Shown: piece by piece, positions 25,133 to 34,425 of the stretch
Numbering within the stretch: position 1 is the first letter of the stretch
Layout: each line of letters begins with the position of its first letter
Source: an uncultured Bacteroidia bacterium
GTDB lineage: Bacteria > Bacteroidota > Bacteroidia > Bacteroidales > Prolixibacteraceae
Assembly (NCBI GenBank): GCA_903834845.1
Contig: CAILKW010000277.1
Span: 1-35,247, forward strand
Length of the DNA: 35,247 nt
Reading direction: 5' to 3'
Made by a program: the position numbers and the translations under genes
Notes under the pieces: generated by a model
Database searches by the model: none
Told to the model about the DNA's origin: nothing
What the model saw: only the letters and a program-made list of their open reading frames with translations

Positions 25133-25375
25133 TTATTGAACTATAATTTTGTAAGAACCTGTGATCTTGTCACTTCTTAAATCGATGATGTAGGTTCCCT
25201 GCTGAAGGTTTAAATCAAGTGTTGTTTCTTGATTTAATAGTTTTTTGCTTATTAACAAGATACCATTTAAGGAATATATCTTCATATCGGTTGGTACATT
25301 TTCCAGTATGCGGATCTTGATTGTTCCGTGCGTAGGATTCGGGTATATGTGGTAATATGAACTGATGTTGAATAT
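25133..25375 (-). other. Coding segment for the T9SS C-terminal sorting domain
   Basis: The last 80 or so residues show the type A sorting-domain pattern: YHIYPNPTHGTIKIRI, then MKIYSLNGILL, then QQGTYIIDLRSD and a final SYKIIVQ strand. Such domains direct proteins that have crossed the inner membrane by Sec through the outer membrane via type IX secretion, usually with removal and attachment to A-type LPS. No T9SS machinery gene is in the window. Confidence 0.88.
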
Positions 25376-28300
25376 ACCGTTGTTGACTACAGTCTCAAAA
25401 GTAAGGTCAGCTCCGTAAGAAGTACCCACCGCATTGGTTGCATAAGCCCTTATATGATATGTAGTACCCGAAGAAAGCCCGGAAATAATATCTGTAAAAG
25501 TTCCAATTCCGGTTCCTTCAGCAATTCTCGAATCCGCGACAGTGGGATTTGCAGTTTTAGCCCAGCAGAACCCTTTTTCAGTTACAGATGCGCCCCCATC
25601 TGATGTGACATTCCCTTTTCCTGTTGCCGATGAGGATGAGTTGGGTGATGCAGTAACTGATGATGTGACAACTGTTGCAAGTGATAAAGTATTAAACTGG
25701 ATATCGGCTCCATAAGAAGTTCCTGCCGAATTTATTGCATAAGCTCTTACATGATAAACACCACCTGGTGCCAATCCTGTAATGATATCGGAGAAAGAAC
25801 CGGTTCCATTTCCGTTTGATGTTTTCGCATCTGAAGTTGCAGGATTAGCAACAATACCCCAGCATAAACCTTTTTGCGTCACTGGAGTGCCTCCGTCAGA
25901 AGTCACATCACCCTTGCCAATAGCAGTTGTGGAAGAAACAACTGCAGCTGATACTGTAGTAACTGTTGCAGGAGTCGGAGTTGCGAAAAGGACATCGGCC
26001 CCATAAGATGTACCCACCGAATTGGTTGCATAAGCCCTTATGTGGTAGGTTGTACCGGCAGTCAGTCCTGAAAGGTTGCTCGTAAAGAGTCCAATACCTG
26101 TGCCATCCATTGTTTTTGAATCGGATATCGTTGGATTTTCAGACTTGCTCCAGCACACCCCTTTGGCAGTAACGGCAGCACTTCCGACAGTAGTAATATC
26201 TCCACCGCTGATAGCGGCTGTTGAGGAAGTCGCTTTTGCCGAAGCTGTAGTTACAGTAGCCAATGCCTGTGTTGAAAATAAGATTTCTGTCCCGTAGGCT
26301 GTTCCAACTGAATTAGTTGCATAAGCTCTTGCATGATATGTGACTCCCGCAGCCAATCCTGTTATATTGCTGGCGAAAGTGCCAATATCGGTGCCGTCCG
26401 TTGTTTTTGAATCAGCTATGGTTGGATTTGCAGCCATACTCCAGCATAACCCTTTTGAGGTTATAGTTGAACCTCCGTCAGAAGTTACATTTCCACCGCT
26501 GACAGCTGTCGAGGAGGTAATGTTGGACACCGGTAAGGTAGTTACTTTTGGTAATGAAGGGGTATTAAACTGTACATCAGCTCCATAAGAAGTTCCCTCT
26601 GAATTTGTTGCATAAGCCCTTGCATGATAAGTTGTACCTTGTGTCAATCCTGTGAGATTGCTGATATAAGATCCGATACCTGTTCCATCCGTTGTTTTTG
26701 AATCAGAGATGCTTGGATTTTCCAATATACTCCAGCACAACCCTTTTGCAGTTACTGTTGAACCTCCGTCAGTAGTTACATTTCCACTGATGACAGCCGT
26801 TGTAGCGGTAACGATTGAAGCCGATAAAGTGGTTACTTTTGGCATTGAGGGAATAGTAAACTGAACATCTGTACCGTACGAAGTTCCTTCCGAATTTGTG
26901 GCATAAGCCCTTGCATGATAAACTGTACCTGAAGTCAATCCGCCGAGGATACTGATAAATGAACCGATACCTGTTCCATCCGTTGTTTTTGAATCAATGA
27001 TTGTTGGATTTTCTGTTTTGCTCCAGCAAAGACCTTTTGCTGTTACTATGGAACCGCCATCAGATGTCACATTACCGCCTCCTGTGGTTGACATTGATGT
27101 TATAATAGAGAAAAGACTTGTATTAACAACCGGGGTAGTAATAATCTGCTGAACAATTCCTGTCCCAACCAGAGTAATAAGTTTGGATGGTGAAGTGTTG
27201 TCAGAATTGTTTGTTAAAGTAAGAAGGGCAATTTTTATACCTGTGGCAGATGGTTTAAATCGGACTGTTATTTGCTGATTTCCACCGGCAGGTACGTCAA
27301 ATGAGGAAACTGCAGGACTAATAATCATAAATTGATCGGAATAAAATCCTGACAAGGAGAATCCTGTACAGCTCAGAGTCGATGTACCAATATTTTGAAT
27401 TGTAAAATTTTTATCACTGATGCTGTTCATTTTAACATTACCATAATCGAAAAGTGCATCAGGATTAGCAGAAAGCGTTTTTGTTGGTAAAAGTGTTCCG
27501 ATTCCGCTAAGTAATATATCTTTCGAGGGAGAGGCATTATCTGCATTGCTGGCAATATTAAGCGAAGCACTCTTTGAACCTGCAGAAGTAGGGTTGAAAC
27601 CAACTGTTACCAGAGAAGTTGCTCCGGCTGCAATATCAAAGGTTGAACCGGATACATAAGAGAGATTAAACTGATCCTGGTTTAAACCTGTCAGGGATAG
27701 ATTCGAAACAGTGATTGCAGCATTTCCAGTGTTTTGAAGACTGAATGTTTTATAATTCTTATTATTAACGGTAACAAGTCCATAGTCGAATGAGTTTTCG
27801 GGCGATACCGATAAGACCCTTGTTTTCAGAACTGGTGGGGTAACGGAAACAAAAAAAGTTCTGGTCGTGCTCCAATCACTGTTTCCAGCAGCATTAGTTG
27901 CCAGAACCTTCCAGTTGTGGATTCCAGCAGTATTGAAAGTGCGGGTGTAGGTCGTTCCCGAAACAGTAACAGGAGGTTCGGCATCAAACTGAATCTGATA
28001 ACCGGTTGTATTTCCAACAACATTCCACGTGAAATTAGCCATTGTTTCACTTGGAATTATTGAAGCGTTTGCCGGACCACTTAACACAGGGACAGCAGGC
28101 AAACCCAGAACAGAATATGACTGGGATGCAGACCATTGACCGGCGAATGAATTTAGTTTGGCTCGCACATGCCAGGTATGGAATCCAGCATTGGTCGAAT
28201 CTGTAAGTTTATTTATGCTTGTCCCTGATACATTTGTAAGTGATGTAGTAGGCATATCGGCATCAAATTCAACATCGTATGAAGTTGCACCGGTTACAGA

Positions 28301-31300
28301 TGTCCATGAAAAGCTGATTACCGAACCAACATTGATTGAAGCGGCATCAGTGGGTGTGGTCAAGGTTGGGACACCAAGCGCCATAGTTAAAGAATTGACA
28401 ATACTCCAGTCACTGTTTCCTGCAGCATTGGATGCCAGCACTTTCCAGACGTGATTTCCTACTGTATTGAAAGTGCGAGCGTAAGTTGTTCCGGAGACAA
28501 TAACGGGAGGTTCTGCATCAAACTGAATCTGATAACTCGTGGCAGTCGCAACAGCATTCCAGGTGAAATTAGCCATTGTTTCACTGTAAATTGTTGAACC
28601 ATTCGCGGGACTACTTAACACAGGAACACCAGGTACGCCCAGAACGGAATAGGACTGCGAGGCAGACCATTGACCGGCGATTGAATTAAGCTTGGCTCTG
28701 ACATGCCAGCTATGTGATCCTGCGCCGGTTGCATCTGCAAGCTTATTCATGCTTGTCGCTGATACATTTGACAGTGATACTGTCTGCATACCGGTATCAA
28801 ATTCAACATCGTACGATGTTGCACCTGAAACTGGAGTCCATGAAAAACCGATAATAGAACCCACGAAATAGGTAAAAGAATTTGCCGGTGATGTTAAAAT
28901 GGGTATTCCAAGCTCAACATTGAAAACATTTACTGTACTCCAGTCGCTATCACCGGCACTGTTTGTTGCCAATACTTTCCAAGTATGAGATCCGAGCGTG
29001 GTGAAAGAGCGCGTAAAGGAGGTTACACTGACTGCAATCGGTGCCTCGGCATCAAACTGAATTTTGTATCCTGTTGCATCGGGTACTACATTCCAGGTGA
29101 ATGTAGTCGGAGTATTGTAGGGAATGGTTGAATTACTGGCTGGACTGACCAAAACAGGAACTGAAGGTATAGCATAGATTGTATAGGATCTGGACAATGA
29201 CCAGTCTCCGGTTGTTGTTGCGTTAAGTCTGGCGCGTACATGCCAAGTGTGCAGGCCTGCACTACTCCCGGCCGCAACCAAATTCAAACTTGTACCTGTA
29301 ACATTAGTAAGAGATACTACTTTTGTACCATTATCAAATTCAATATCATACGAGGTCGCACCTGTTACGGCTGTCCACAAAAAGTTGATTGTCGAACCAA
29401 CATTAAAGGAAGCTGCATCTGCGGGAGTGGTAAGCAAAGGGATACCCAGTGCCATCGTGAAAGCATTGACAATGCTCCAGTCACTGTTTCCTGAAGCATT
29501 GGTTGCCAGTACTTTCCATGTGTGATTTCCCTGTGTAGCGAATGAACGGCGATATGATGTGCCTGAAACTGTGATCGGTGCCTCCGAATCAAATTGAATC
29601 TGGTATCCTGTTGCGTTGGTTGATGCATTCCAGAGGAAATTAATAGCTGTATCATAAGGCACTGCTGAACCGTCTGAAGGACTAATTAATACAGGTACGG
29701 ACGGAATTCCGATTACCTGGTAAGATCTTGTTGCAGACCAAGAACCCACTATGGTATTGTATTTTGCACGTACATGCCAAGTATGCGGACCTGCGTTAAC
29801 GTTTTCAAGCAACAGAGTAAGACTTGTACCTGTTACATTGGTCAAAGATACATATCCCATTCCGGAATCAAATTCAACATCATAAGAAGTTGCACCTGTT
29901 ACCGGTGTCCAAGCAAAATTGATGGTTGATTTTACGTAAAAGCTTGAGGCATTAGCCGGGGAGGTAAGAGTTGGTACTCCCAGTTCAACTGTAAATGTTT
30001 TGACAATACTCCAACCGCTTTCTCCTGCTTCATTGGATGCCTGTACCTTCCATGTGTGTATTCCGAGAGACGTAAAAAAACGGGTATAAGAGGTGCCGGA
30101 ATCAGTGATTGGTGCTTCAGAATCAAACTGGATTTGGTAATCGGTGGCATTGGCAACACCATTCCAGGTAAATGTCACATTTTGTTCACTGCTAACTGTG
30201 CTCCCGTTTGCCGGACTTATGGTTATAGGAATAGCCGGTATCCCGGCAACCTGATATGTACGCGAAACAGACCAAGAGCCAGTAGTATTATTAAGTTTAG
30301 CGCGTACATGCCAGGTATGCGAACCAATATTTGAAATGGTAAGCGGCATGTTTAAGCTTGTCCCCGAAACATTACTTATGTAAGAATATCCGAGGCCGGA
30401 ATCAAACTCAATGTCATAAGAGGTAGCTCCCGCAACCGATGTCCATGAAAACTCAATAGTTGAACCAACATATTCGACAGATGTGTTTGCAGGAGAAGTC
30501 AAATTGGGAGTTCCAAGTACCACTGTAAAAGTTTTGACTATACTCCAACCACTTTCTCCTGCCGGATTGACTGCTTTTACCTTCCAAGTATGACTGGTTA
30601 GTTCACTGAAAGTCTTGGAAAAAAATGTACCAGTAACAGTAAATGGAGGTTCGGAATCAAATTGTACTAAGTATTCGGTTGCATTCGGAACGAAATTCCA
30701 ATTAAAATTTGCTGGTATGCCATAAGCTACCGTTCCATCATTTGGTGGATTTATGGTAACAGGAATACCAGGAATGCCTGCAACTGTAAATGTCCTCGAC
30801 TGAGACCACTGTCCTACAACAGATCCGTTCCGGGCACGGACATGCCATGTATGATTGCCTATGTTAGCAACGACCAATTCCCATTGTTTACTCGTTACCG
30901 AAACGTTTGAAAGTGAAACCGAACCCTGTCCTGCATCAAACTCAATATCATAAGTAGTTGCACCTGCTACTGATGTCCATGTAAAATTCAAAGTAGTGCC
31001 AACAAAGGTTACTGCTGCATTTGCAGGTGAGGATAAGGTGGGTACTGCAAGATCAACAATAAATGTTTTGGTAACGCTCCAATCGCTTTCGCCTGCATCG
31101 TTGGATGCATTGACTTTCCATGTATGGTTTCCAAGTGAGCTGAATGCGCGGGTATAAGAAGTGCCTGAAACAGTAATCGGTGCTTCAGAATCAAACTGTA
31201 TTTTATAACTTGTAGCGCCAGGAACAGGATTCCATGTGTAGCTGGTAGCTGCGTCATAATAGACTGTTGAACCACTCGCCGGACTTGTGGTTACGGGTAC

Positions 31301-33247
31301 GGCAGGAATACCGAAGACAACAACGGTTCGTGATAAAGACCAAGCACCATCAGTGGAACCGTTTTTAGCACGGACATGCCAGGTATGTGATCCCGCATGG
31401 GAAGTGGTGAGCAGGATTTTAGTACTGATTCCTGAAATATTTGAAAGCGTTGCAGTTCCAAGTCCACTGTCAAACTCTATATCATAAGAGGTCGCACCTG
31501 CAACAGAAGACCATGAAAAACTGATTGTGGAACCAACGTATTCGATAGAGTTATTTGCGGGAGATGACAGGATTGGAACTCCAAGAACTACAGTAAAATT
31601 GCTGACAGTACTCCAGTCGCTTTCTCCTGCAGCATTGATAGCTTTTACTTTCCATGTATGAATTCCCAATTTATTGAACGTGCGTGAATATGAATTGCCG
31701 ACAACAGTCAACGGAGCCTCTGCATCAAATTGTATTTGGTAACTGGTCGCATATTGAACCTGATTCCATGTAAAATTTGCTGCAATATCATACGTGATGG
31801 ATGATTCAGCCGGAGGATTAACTTTTACAGGTACTCCCGGTATTCCGGCAACAGTAATTGATCTGGATTGCGACCACGGTCCGGTAACCGATCCGTTTTT
31901 GGCACGAACATGCCAGGAATGTTGACCAATAAGCGTAGATGTTAGTTGCAATTTAAAACTGGCAGATGAAACGTTTGTCAGAGATGCGGAACCTAAACCG
32001 GCATCAAATTCAATATCATAAGAAGATGCACCACCAACTGATGTCCAGGTAAAATCCTCACTTGTTCCGACATAAGATGTTGTTCCGTTAGGCGGTGAAT
32101 TTAGTGGTGGCGCGGCCAAATCAACTGTAAATGTTTTGACAGTGCTCCATCCGCTGACTCCAGCATCGTTGGAGGCAAGTACCTTCCACGTGTGGTTTCC
32201 AAATGAACTGAATGTCCGAGCATAAAAAGTACCTGTTACAGTAATAGGAGGTTCAGAATCAAACATTATCTGGTAGCTCGTAGCATTGGTAACAGCATTC
32301 CAGTTAAAATTTGTAGAAGAATTGTAAATTACGGTCGCTCCGTTTTGCGGAATGTTAGTAGTCGGCACTGCCGGAATATCCACAACTATATAGGATCTTG
32401 ATGAGGACCAGATACCATTGGTCAAGTTATTTTTAGCACGTACATGCCAAGTGTGAGGTCCCACAGCAGCAACACCTATAAGTAAGTTCATACTTGTGCC
32501 CGTAACATTTGTCAGTGTAGCATAACCAAGACCCGGATCAATCTCAATGTCATAAGATGTTGCCCCGCTTACAGGAGTCCAGGAAAAATTTATAGTTGAA
32601 CTGACATAAGCAGTGAAGGCATTAGCTGGTGATGTAAGGGCGGGTGTTGCAAGTACTACAGTGAAATTTTTTGATGAACTCCAAGAACTCTCCCCCGATG
32701 GATTTGATGCAAGTACTTTCCAAGTGTGGTTTCCCAAGGAAGTAAAGGATTTCGGGTACGATGTCCCGGCAACTATGATAACTGGATCAGAATCAAACTG
32801 AATCTTGTAACCTGTTGCATTAGTGGCAGCATTCCATGTGAAATTAGTTGCAGTATTATAGTTTATTGTTGATTCGGTGGCAGGACTTACCGTAGTTGGG
32901 ACTCCCGGAATGCCAATTACGGTATAGTTTTGTGATGAAGACCAGGCACCTGTTGATGATGCGTTTCTGGCTCTTACGTGCCAAGCATGTGGTCCTGCGT
33001 TAGATGCAATGAGCTGAATGCTTAAGCCTGTTCCAGCTACATTTGTCAGATATGAATATCCCATACCAGTGTCAAATTCTACATCGTATGACACTGCGTC
33101 AGTAACAGAAGTCCATGAAAAATAAATCGTTGAACCAACGTAATAAGTAGATCCATTTGCGGGGGATGAAATAGAAGGAGTACCAAGCTGGGAAAATACT
33201 TGAACTGAGAGCCCTAAAAAAAGGATTAAAAGAAAATTCGTCTTCAT
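25133..33247 (-). CDS. Giant T9SS-secreted multidomain repeat protein (2704 residues)
   Basis: Very large exported protein, probably on the cell surface or released. Order of parts: a Sec signal peptide (1-19, MKTNFLLILFLGLSVQVFS); twenty Ig/FN3-like domains as ten alternating A/B pairs (about 20-1801); two choice-of-anchor-D-like domains (about 1805-2022; each has FDYG, LQNTG or IQNIG, and a VGFNPTSAG or VRFKPSATG strand); six FN3-like repeats (about 2035-2620); and a T9SS type A sorting domain (about 2625-2704, from YPNPTHGTIKIRI to GTYIIDL and SYKIIVQ). A domains carry ATSYDIEFD and HTWHVRA; B domains carry YQIQFDSE and HTWKV. No catalytic domain is recognised, and cysteines are absent from the A/B array. 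An adhesive or stalk role is inferred. A small exported protein is encoded 29 nt upstream, probably in the same transcript. Confidence 0.92.
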   Translation of the reverse strand: MKTNFLLILFLGLSVQVFSQLGTPSISSPANGSTYYVGSTIYFSWTSVTDAVSYDVEFDTGMGYSYLTNVAGTGLSIQLIASNAGPHAWHVRARNASSTGAWSSSQNYTVIGIPGVPTTVSPATESTINYNTATNFTWNAATNATGYKIQFDSDPVIIVAGTSYPKSFTSLGNHTWKVLASNPSGESSWSSSKNFTVVLATPALTSPANAFTAYVSSTINFSWTPVSGATSYDIEIDPGLGYATLTNVTGTSMNLLIGVAAVGPHTWHVRAKNNLTNGIWSSSRSYIVVDIPAVPTTNIPQNGATVIYNSSTNFNWNAVTNATSYQIMFDSEPPITVTGTFYARTFSSFGNHTWKVLASNDAGVSGWSTVKTFTVDLAAPPLNSPPNGTTSYVGTSEDFTWTSVGGASSYDIEFDAGLGSASLTNVSSASFKLQLTSTLIGQHSWHVRAKNGSVTGPWSQSRSITVAGIPGVPVKVNPPAESSITYDIAANFTWNQVQYATSYQIQFDAEAPLTVVGNSYSRTFNKLGIHTWKVKAINAAGESDWSTVSNFTVVLGVPILSSPANNSIEYVGSTISFSWSSVAGATSYDIEFDSGLGTATLSNISGISTKILLTTSHAGSHTWHVRAKNGSTDGAWSLSRTVVVFGIPAVPVTTSPASGSTVYYDAATSYTWNPVPGATSYKIQFDSEAPITVSGTSYTRAFSSLGNHTWKVNASNDAGESDWSVTKTFIVDLAVPTLSSPANAAVTFVGTTLNFTWTSVAGATTYDIEFDAGQGSVSLSNVSVTSKQWELVVANIGNHTWHVRARNGSVVGQWSQSRTFTVAGIPGIPVTINPPNDGTVAYGIPANFNWNFVPNATEYLVQFDSEPPFTVTGTFFSKTFSELTSHTWKVKAVNPAGESGWSIVKTFTVVLGTPNLTSPANTSVEYVGSTIEFSWTSVAGATSYDIEFDSGLGYSYISNVSGTSLNMPLTISNIGSHTWHVRAKLNNTTGSWSVSRTYQVAGIPAIPITISPANGSTVSSEQNVTFTWNGVANATDYQIQFDSEAPITDSGTSYTRFFTSLGIHTWKVQASNEAGESGWSIVKTFTVELGVPTLTSPANASSFYVKSTINFAWTPVTGATSYDVEFDSGMGYVSLTNVTGTSLTLLLENVNAGPHTWHVRAKYNTIVGSWSATRSYQVIGIPSVPVLISPSDGSAVPYDTAINFLWNASTNATGYQIQFDSEAPITVSGTSYRRSFATQGNHTWKVLATNASGNSDWSIVNAFTMALGIPLLTTPADAASFNVGSTINFLWTAVTGATSYDIEFDNGTKVVSLTNVTGTSLNLVAAGSSAGLHTWHVRARLNATTTGDWSLSRSYTIYAIPSVPVLVSPASNSTIPYNTPTTFTWNVVPDATGYKIQFDAEAPIAVSVTSFTRSFTTLGSHTWKVLATNSAGDSDWSTVNVFNVELGIPILTSPANSFTYFVGSIIGFSWTPVSGATSYDVEFDTGMQTVSLSNVSATSMNKLADATGAGSHSWHVRAKLNSIAGQWSASQSYSVLGVPGVPVLSSPANGSTIYSETMANFTWNAVATATSYQIQFDAEPPVIVSGTTYARTFNTVGNHVWKVLASNAAGNSDWSIVNSLTMALGVPTLTTPTDAASINVGSVISFSWTSVTGATSYDVEFDADMPTTSLTNVSGTSINKLTDSTNAGFHTWHVRAKLNSFAGQWSASQSYSVLGLPAVPVLSGPANASIIPSETMANFTWNVVGNTTGYQIQFDAEPPVTVSGTTYTRTFNTAGIHNWKVLATNAAGNSDWSTTRTFFVSVTPPVLKTRVLSVSPENSFDYGLVTVNNKNYKTFSLQNTGNAAITVSNLSLTGLNQDQFNLSYVSGSTFDIAAGATSLVTVGFNPTSAGSKSASLNIASNADNASPSKDILLSGIGTLLPTKTLSANPDALFDYGNVKMNSISDKNFTIQNIGTSTLSCTGFSLSGFYSDQFMIISPAVSSFDVPAGGNQQITVRFKPSATGIKIALLTLTNNSDNTSPSKLITLVGTGIVQQIITTPVVNTSLFSIITSMSTTGGGNVTSDGGSIVTAKGLCWSKTENPTIIDSKTTDGTGIGSFISILGGLTSGTVYHARAYATNSEGTSYGTDVQFTIPSMPKVTTLSASIVTATTAVISGNVTTDGGSTVTAKGLCWSILENPSISDSKTTDGTGIGSYISNLTGLTQGTTYHARAYATNSEGTSYGADVQFNTPSLPKVTTLPVSNITSSTAVSGGNVTSDGGSTITSKGLCWSMAANPTIADSKTTDGTDIGTFASNITGLAAGVTYHARAYATNSVGTAYGTEILFSTQALATVTTASAKATSSTAAISGGDITTVGSAAVTAKGVCWSKSENPTISDSKTMDGTGIGLFTSNLSGLTAGTTYHIRAYATNSVGTSYGADVLFATPTPATVTTVSAAVVSSTTAIGKGDVTSDGGTPVTQKGLCWGIVANPATSDAKTSNGNGTGSFSDIITGLAPGGVYHVRAYAINSAGTSYGADIQFNTLSLATVVTSSVTASPNSSSSATGKGNVTSDGGASVTEKGFCWAKTANPTVADSRIAEGTGIGTFTDIISGLSSGTTYHIRAYATNAVGTSYGADLTFETVVNNGIFNISSYYHIYPNPTHGTIKIRILENVPTDMKIYSLNGILLISKKLLNQETTLDLNLQQGTYIIDLRSDKITGSYKIIVQ
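25390..27150 (-). repeat. Six tandem FN3-like repeats, 291-nt unit
   Basis: Each 97-codon unit contains GNVTSDGG, KG(L/V/F)CW, NPT-x-x-DSKT-x-DGTGIG and Y-H-(A/V/I)-RAYATNS-x-GTSYG. The CCAGCA that encodes the Cys-Trp on the minus strand occurs at 25562, 25859, 26150, 26441, 26732 and 27023. The spacings are 297, 291, 291, 291 and 291 nt. The motif is common in Bacteroidota surface proteins. One cysteine per repeat is conserved. Confidence 0.9.
27842..33190 (-). repeat. Ten tandem A/B domain pairs, 534-nt period
   Basis: The minus-strand codons for the HTWHVRA motif of the A domains put ACATGCCA (or ACGTGCCA) on the plus strand at 28167, 28701, 29238, 29772, 30306, 30840, 31374, 31908, 32442 and 32976. 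Spacings are 534 nt except for one of 537, caused by an extra codon in the eighth A domain (NATTTGDWS). A domains are about 91 residues, B domains about 87. The two pairs nearest the C-terminus are the most alike. Confidence 0.95.
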
Positions 33248-33276
33248 GGTTTCAAAATATTAATTATTCGAGCCTT

Positions 33277-33603
33277 TTAAAAATAAAAATTTATATTATA
33301 AACACAACCAAAGTTTAGATTTGCCTTGGGTGTTGAGATCATAAGATTATTAAAGTCAAAAGAAAAAACGTATTTTGAGTGATTCCAGTTTTGTGAGTTG
33401 GCATCGAGAGACGTGGACACACTAACATTACGCATTGTTTCATAACGGAAATCCAGTTTGAAATAAAGAAAAGGTACATCTGTAATGATAGATTTGTATT
33501 GAAATTCCTGAACAGCTGTAAGGTTTTTAGCCTGACATAGCTTGTACGCCAAAGACAAAACTAAAATAAATACCGTTCTAATAGAATAATTCCTCATCAT
33601 CAT
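33277..33603 (-). CDS. Small exported protein of unknown function upstream of the giant gene
   Basis: A 108-residue reading frame starting with three consecutive ATG codons. The first 25 residues form a signal peptide (hydrophobic TVFILVLSLAYK, then LCQA before KNLTAV). The rest is polar and aromatic with alternating beta-like segments (FLYFKLDFRYETM, KYVFSFDFNNLM), and it ends in NLNFGCVYNINFYF. A last strand ending in phenylalanine is typical of outer-membrane barrels, but 80 residues are few for a barrel. It might be a small surface protein or the remnant of a larger membrane protein. It lies 29 nt before the giant gene on the same strand and has a -7 box at 33666-33673, so the two are probably one operon. 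I do not recognise the family. The -7 box, signal peptide and spacing make it likely to be a real gene. Confidence 0.6.
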   Translation of the reverse strand: MMMRNYSIRTVFILVLSLAYKLCQAKNLTAVQEFQYKSIITDVPFLYFKLDFRYETMRNVSVSTSLDANSQNWNHSKYVFSFDFNNLMISTPKANLNFGCVYNINFYF

Positions 33604-33665
33604 TCAGCTTGAAATTATTTTGAGTAGGCACATTTACTGACTATTTCATGATACCGTATCACAGG

Positions 33666-33673
33666 CAAATGTA
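33666..33673 (-). promoter_or_regulatory. -7 box for the small exported protein / giant protein operon
   Basis: The minus strand reads TACATTTG, matching TAnnTTTG. Transcription would start near 33660, about 57 nt before the ATG at 33603. No convincing -33 element is seen. Confidence 0.45.
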
Positions 33674-33679
33674 ATAAAT

Positions 33680-34365
33680 GGTTTTCGAAAAAATCTAATT
33701 TTCTGAGTATATTAAAATATAAAATCTAATAACACATTCGATTGATTCATACGTTGTCACTCGTGATTGCCTCACCCGTGATCTCTGGTTAGGACTATCA
33801 GAGACAGTTCATTTTCACCAAATTTGTTCCTTTGCCTCCTCTGGTTACGTTTCAGTTTATCAATTTTAGATCTAACATTTTTCAGCAACAACTAACTCTC
33901 AAATTGGTCTGCTTTGCGGTCGGCCTTCCATGTCTAAGTGCCTTATAGGGTACAATCCGATTCATCTAATGCAATCACAATTTCTTATTTATGAAGCATA
34001 CCCATCGTTACATTAATAATTCATTCCTTGTTTTCGTAGTCAACCTTTACTCGTTTGGTTGCTTCCTTTGAATGTCAAATCATACTAACAGTTTGAGCTT
34101 ACCTCACAAAAAAATAGTGGCTTCATATTCTTAAAAAAAATCAAAATCATAGCCCGATTAAAACAAATATCTAAAAGTAAAATTAGTCAAACTATAATCC
34201 GAAATAGGCCAGGGTATAAAAATTCCCTTAACAGTGAAATTTTCAAAGATGGACTGCAATAAGATTACGTCTTCCCCTAATTATTAACATCCTATCTTTT
34301 GAAATAAAACAAAATCTGACAATTTCCAATCCTTCATTTAGTAAATCATGCTTTATCTATCACAA
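33680..34365. other. Long gene-free stretch with possible decayed coding fragments
   Basis: About 690 nt without an intact gene. On the minus strand short frames have a coding look: one from about 33967 beginning MNRIVPYKALRHGRPTAKQT and stopping after 27 codons, and another around 33775-33895 reading NVRSKIDKLKRNQRRQRNKF before a stop. They are in different frames and may be pieces of one decayed basic protein. I cannot name it. The composition is otherwise similar to the surroundings, and no terminal inverted repeats were noticed. Confidence 0.35.
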
Positions 34366-34397
34366 AAAAGGCAGGAAACTTCAAGTCCCTGCCTTTT
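34366..34397 (-). terminator. Rho-independent terminator after the ABC permease gene
   Basis: AAAAGGCAGG at 34366-34375 and CCTGCCTTTT at 34388-34397 form a perfect 10-bp stem with a 12-nt loop. On the minus strand the stem is followed by further T residues. It lies about 29 nt past the stop at 34426. It is symmetric enough to work from either side. Confidence 0.75.
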
Positions 34398-34425
34398 CTT
34401 CTTTTCAAAGTAATTCAACTGATTA

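Noticed and set aside
28158-30334. Several plus-strand open frames of 60-100 codons opposite the giant gene
   Set aside because: They lie antisense to an intact repeat gene, recur because the repeats recur, and show no family pattern or start signals.
25562-32976. Regular spacing of short identical DNA words that could suggest a CRISPR or satellite array
   Set aside because: The words at 534-nt and 291-nt intervals are codons of conserved protein motifs within one continuous 2704-codon frame; the intervening sequence is also repeated and coding.
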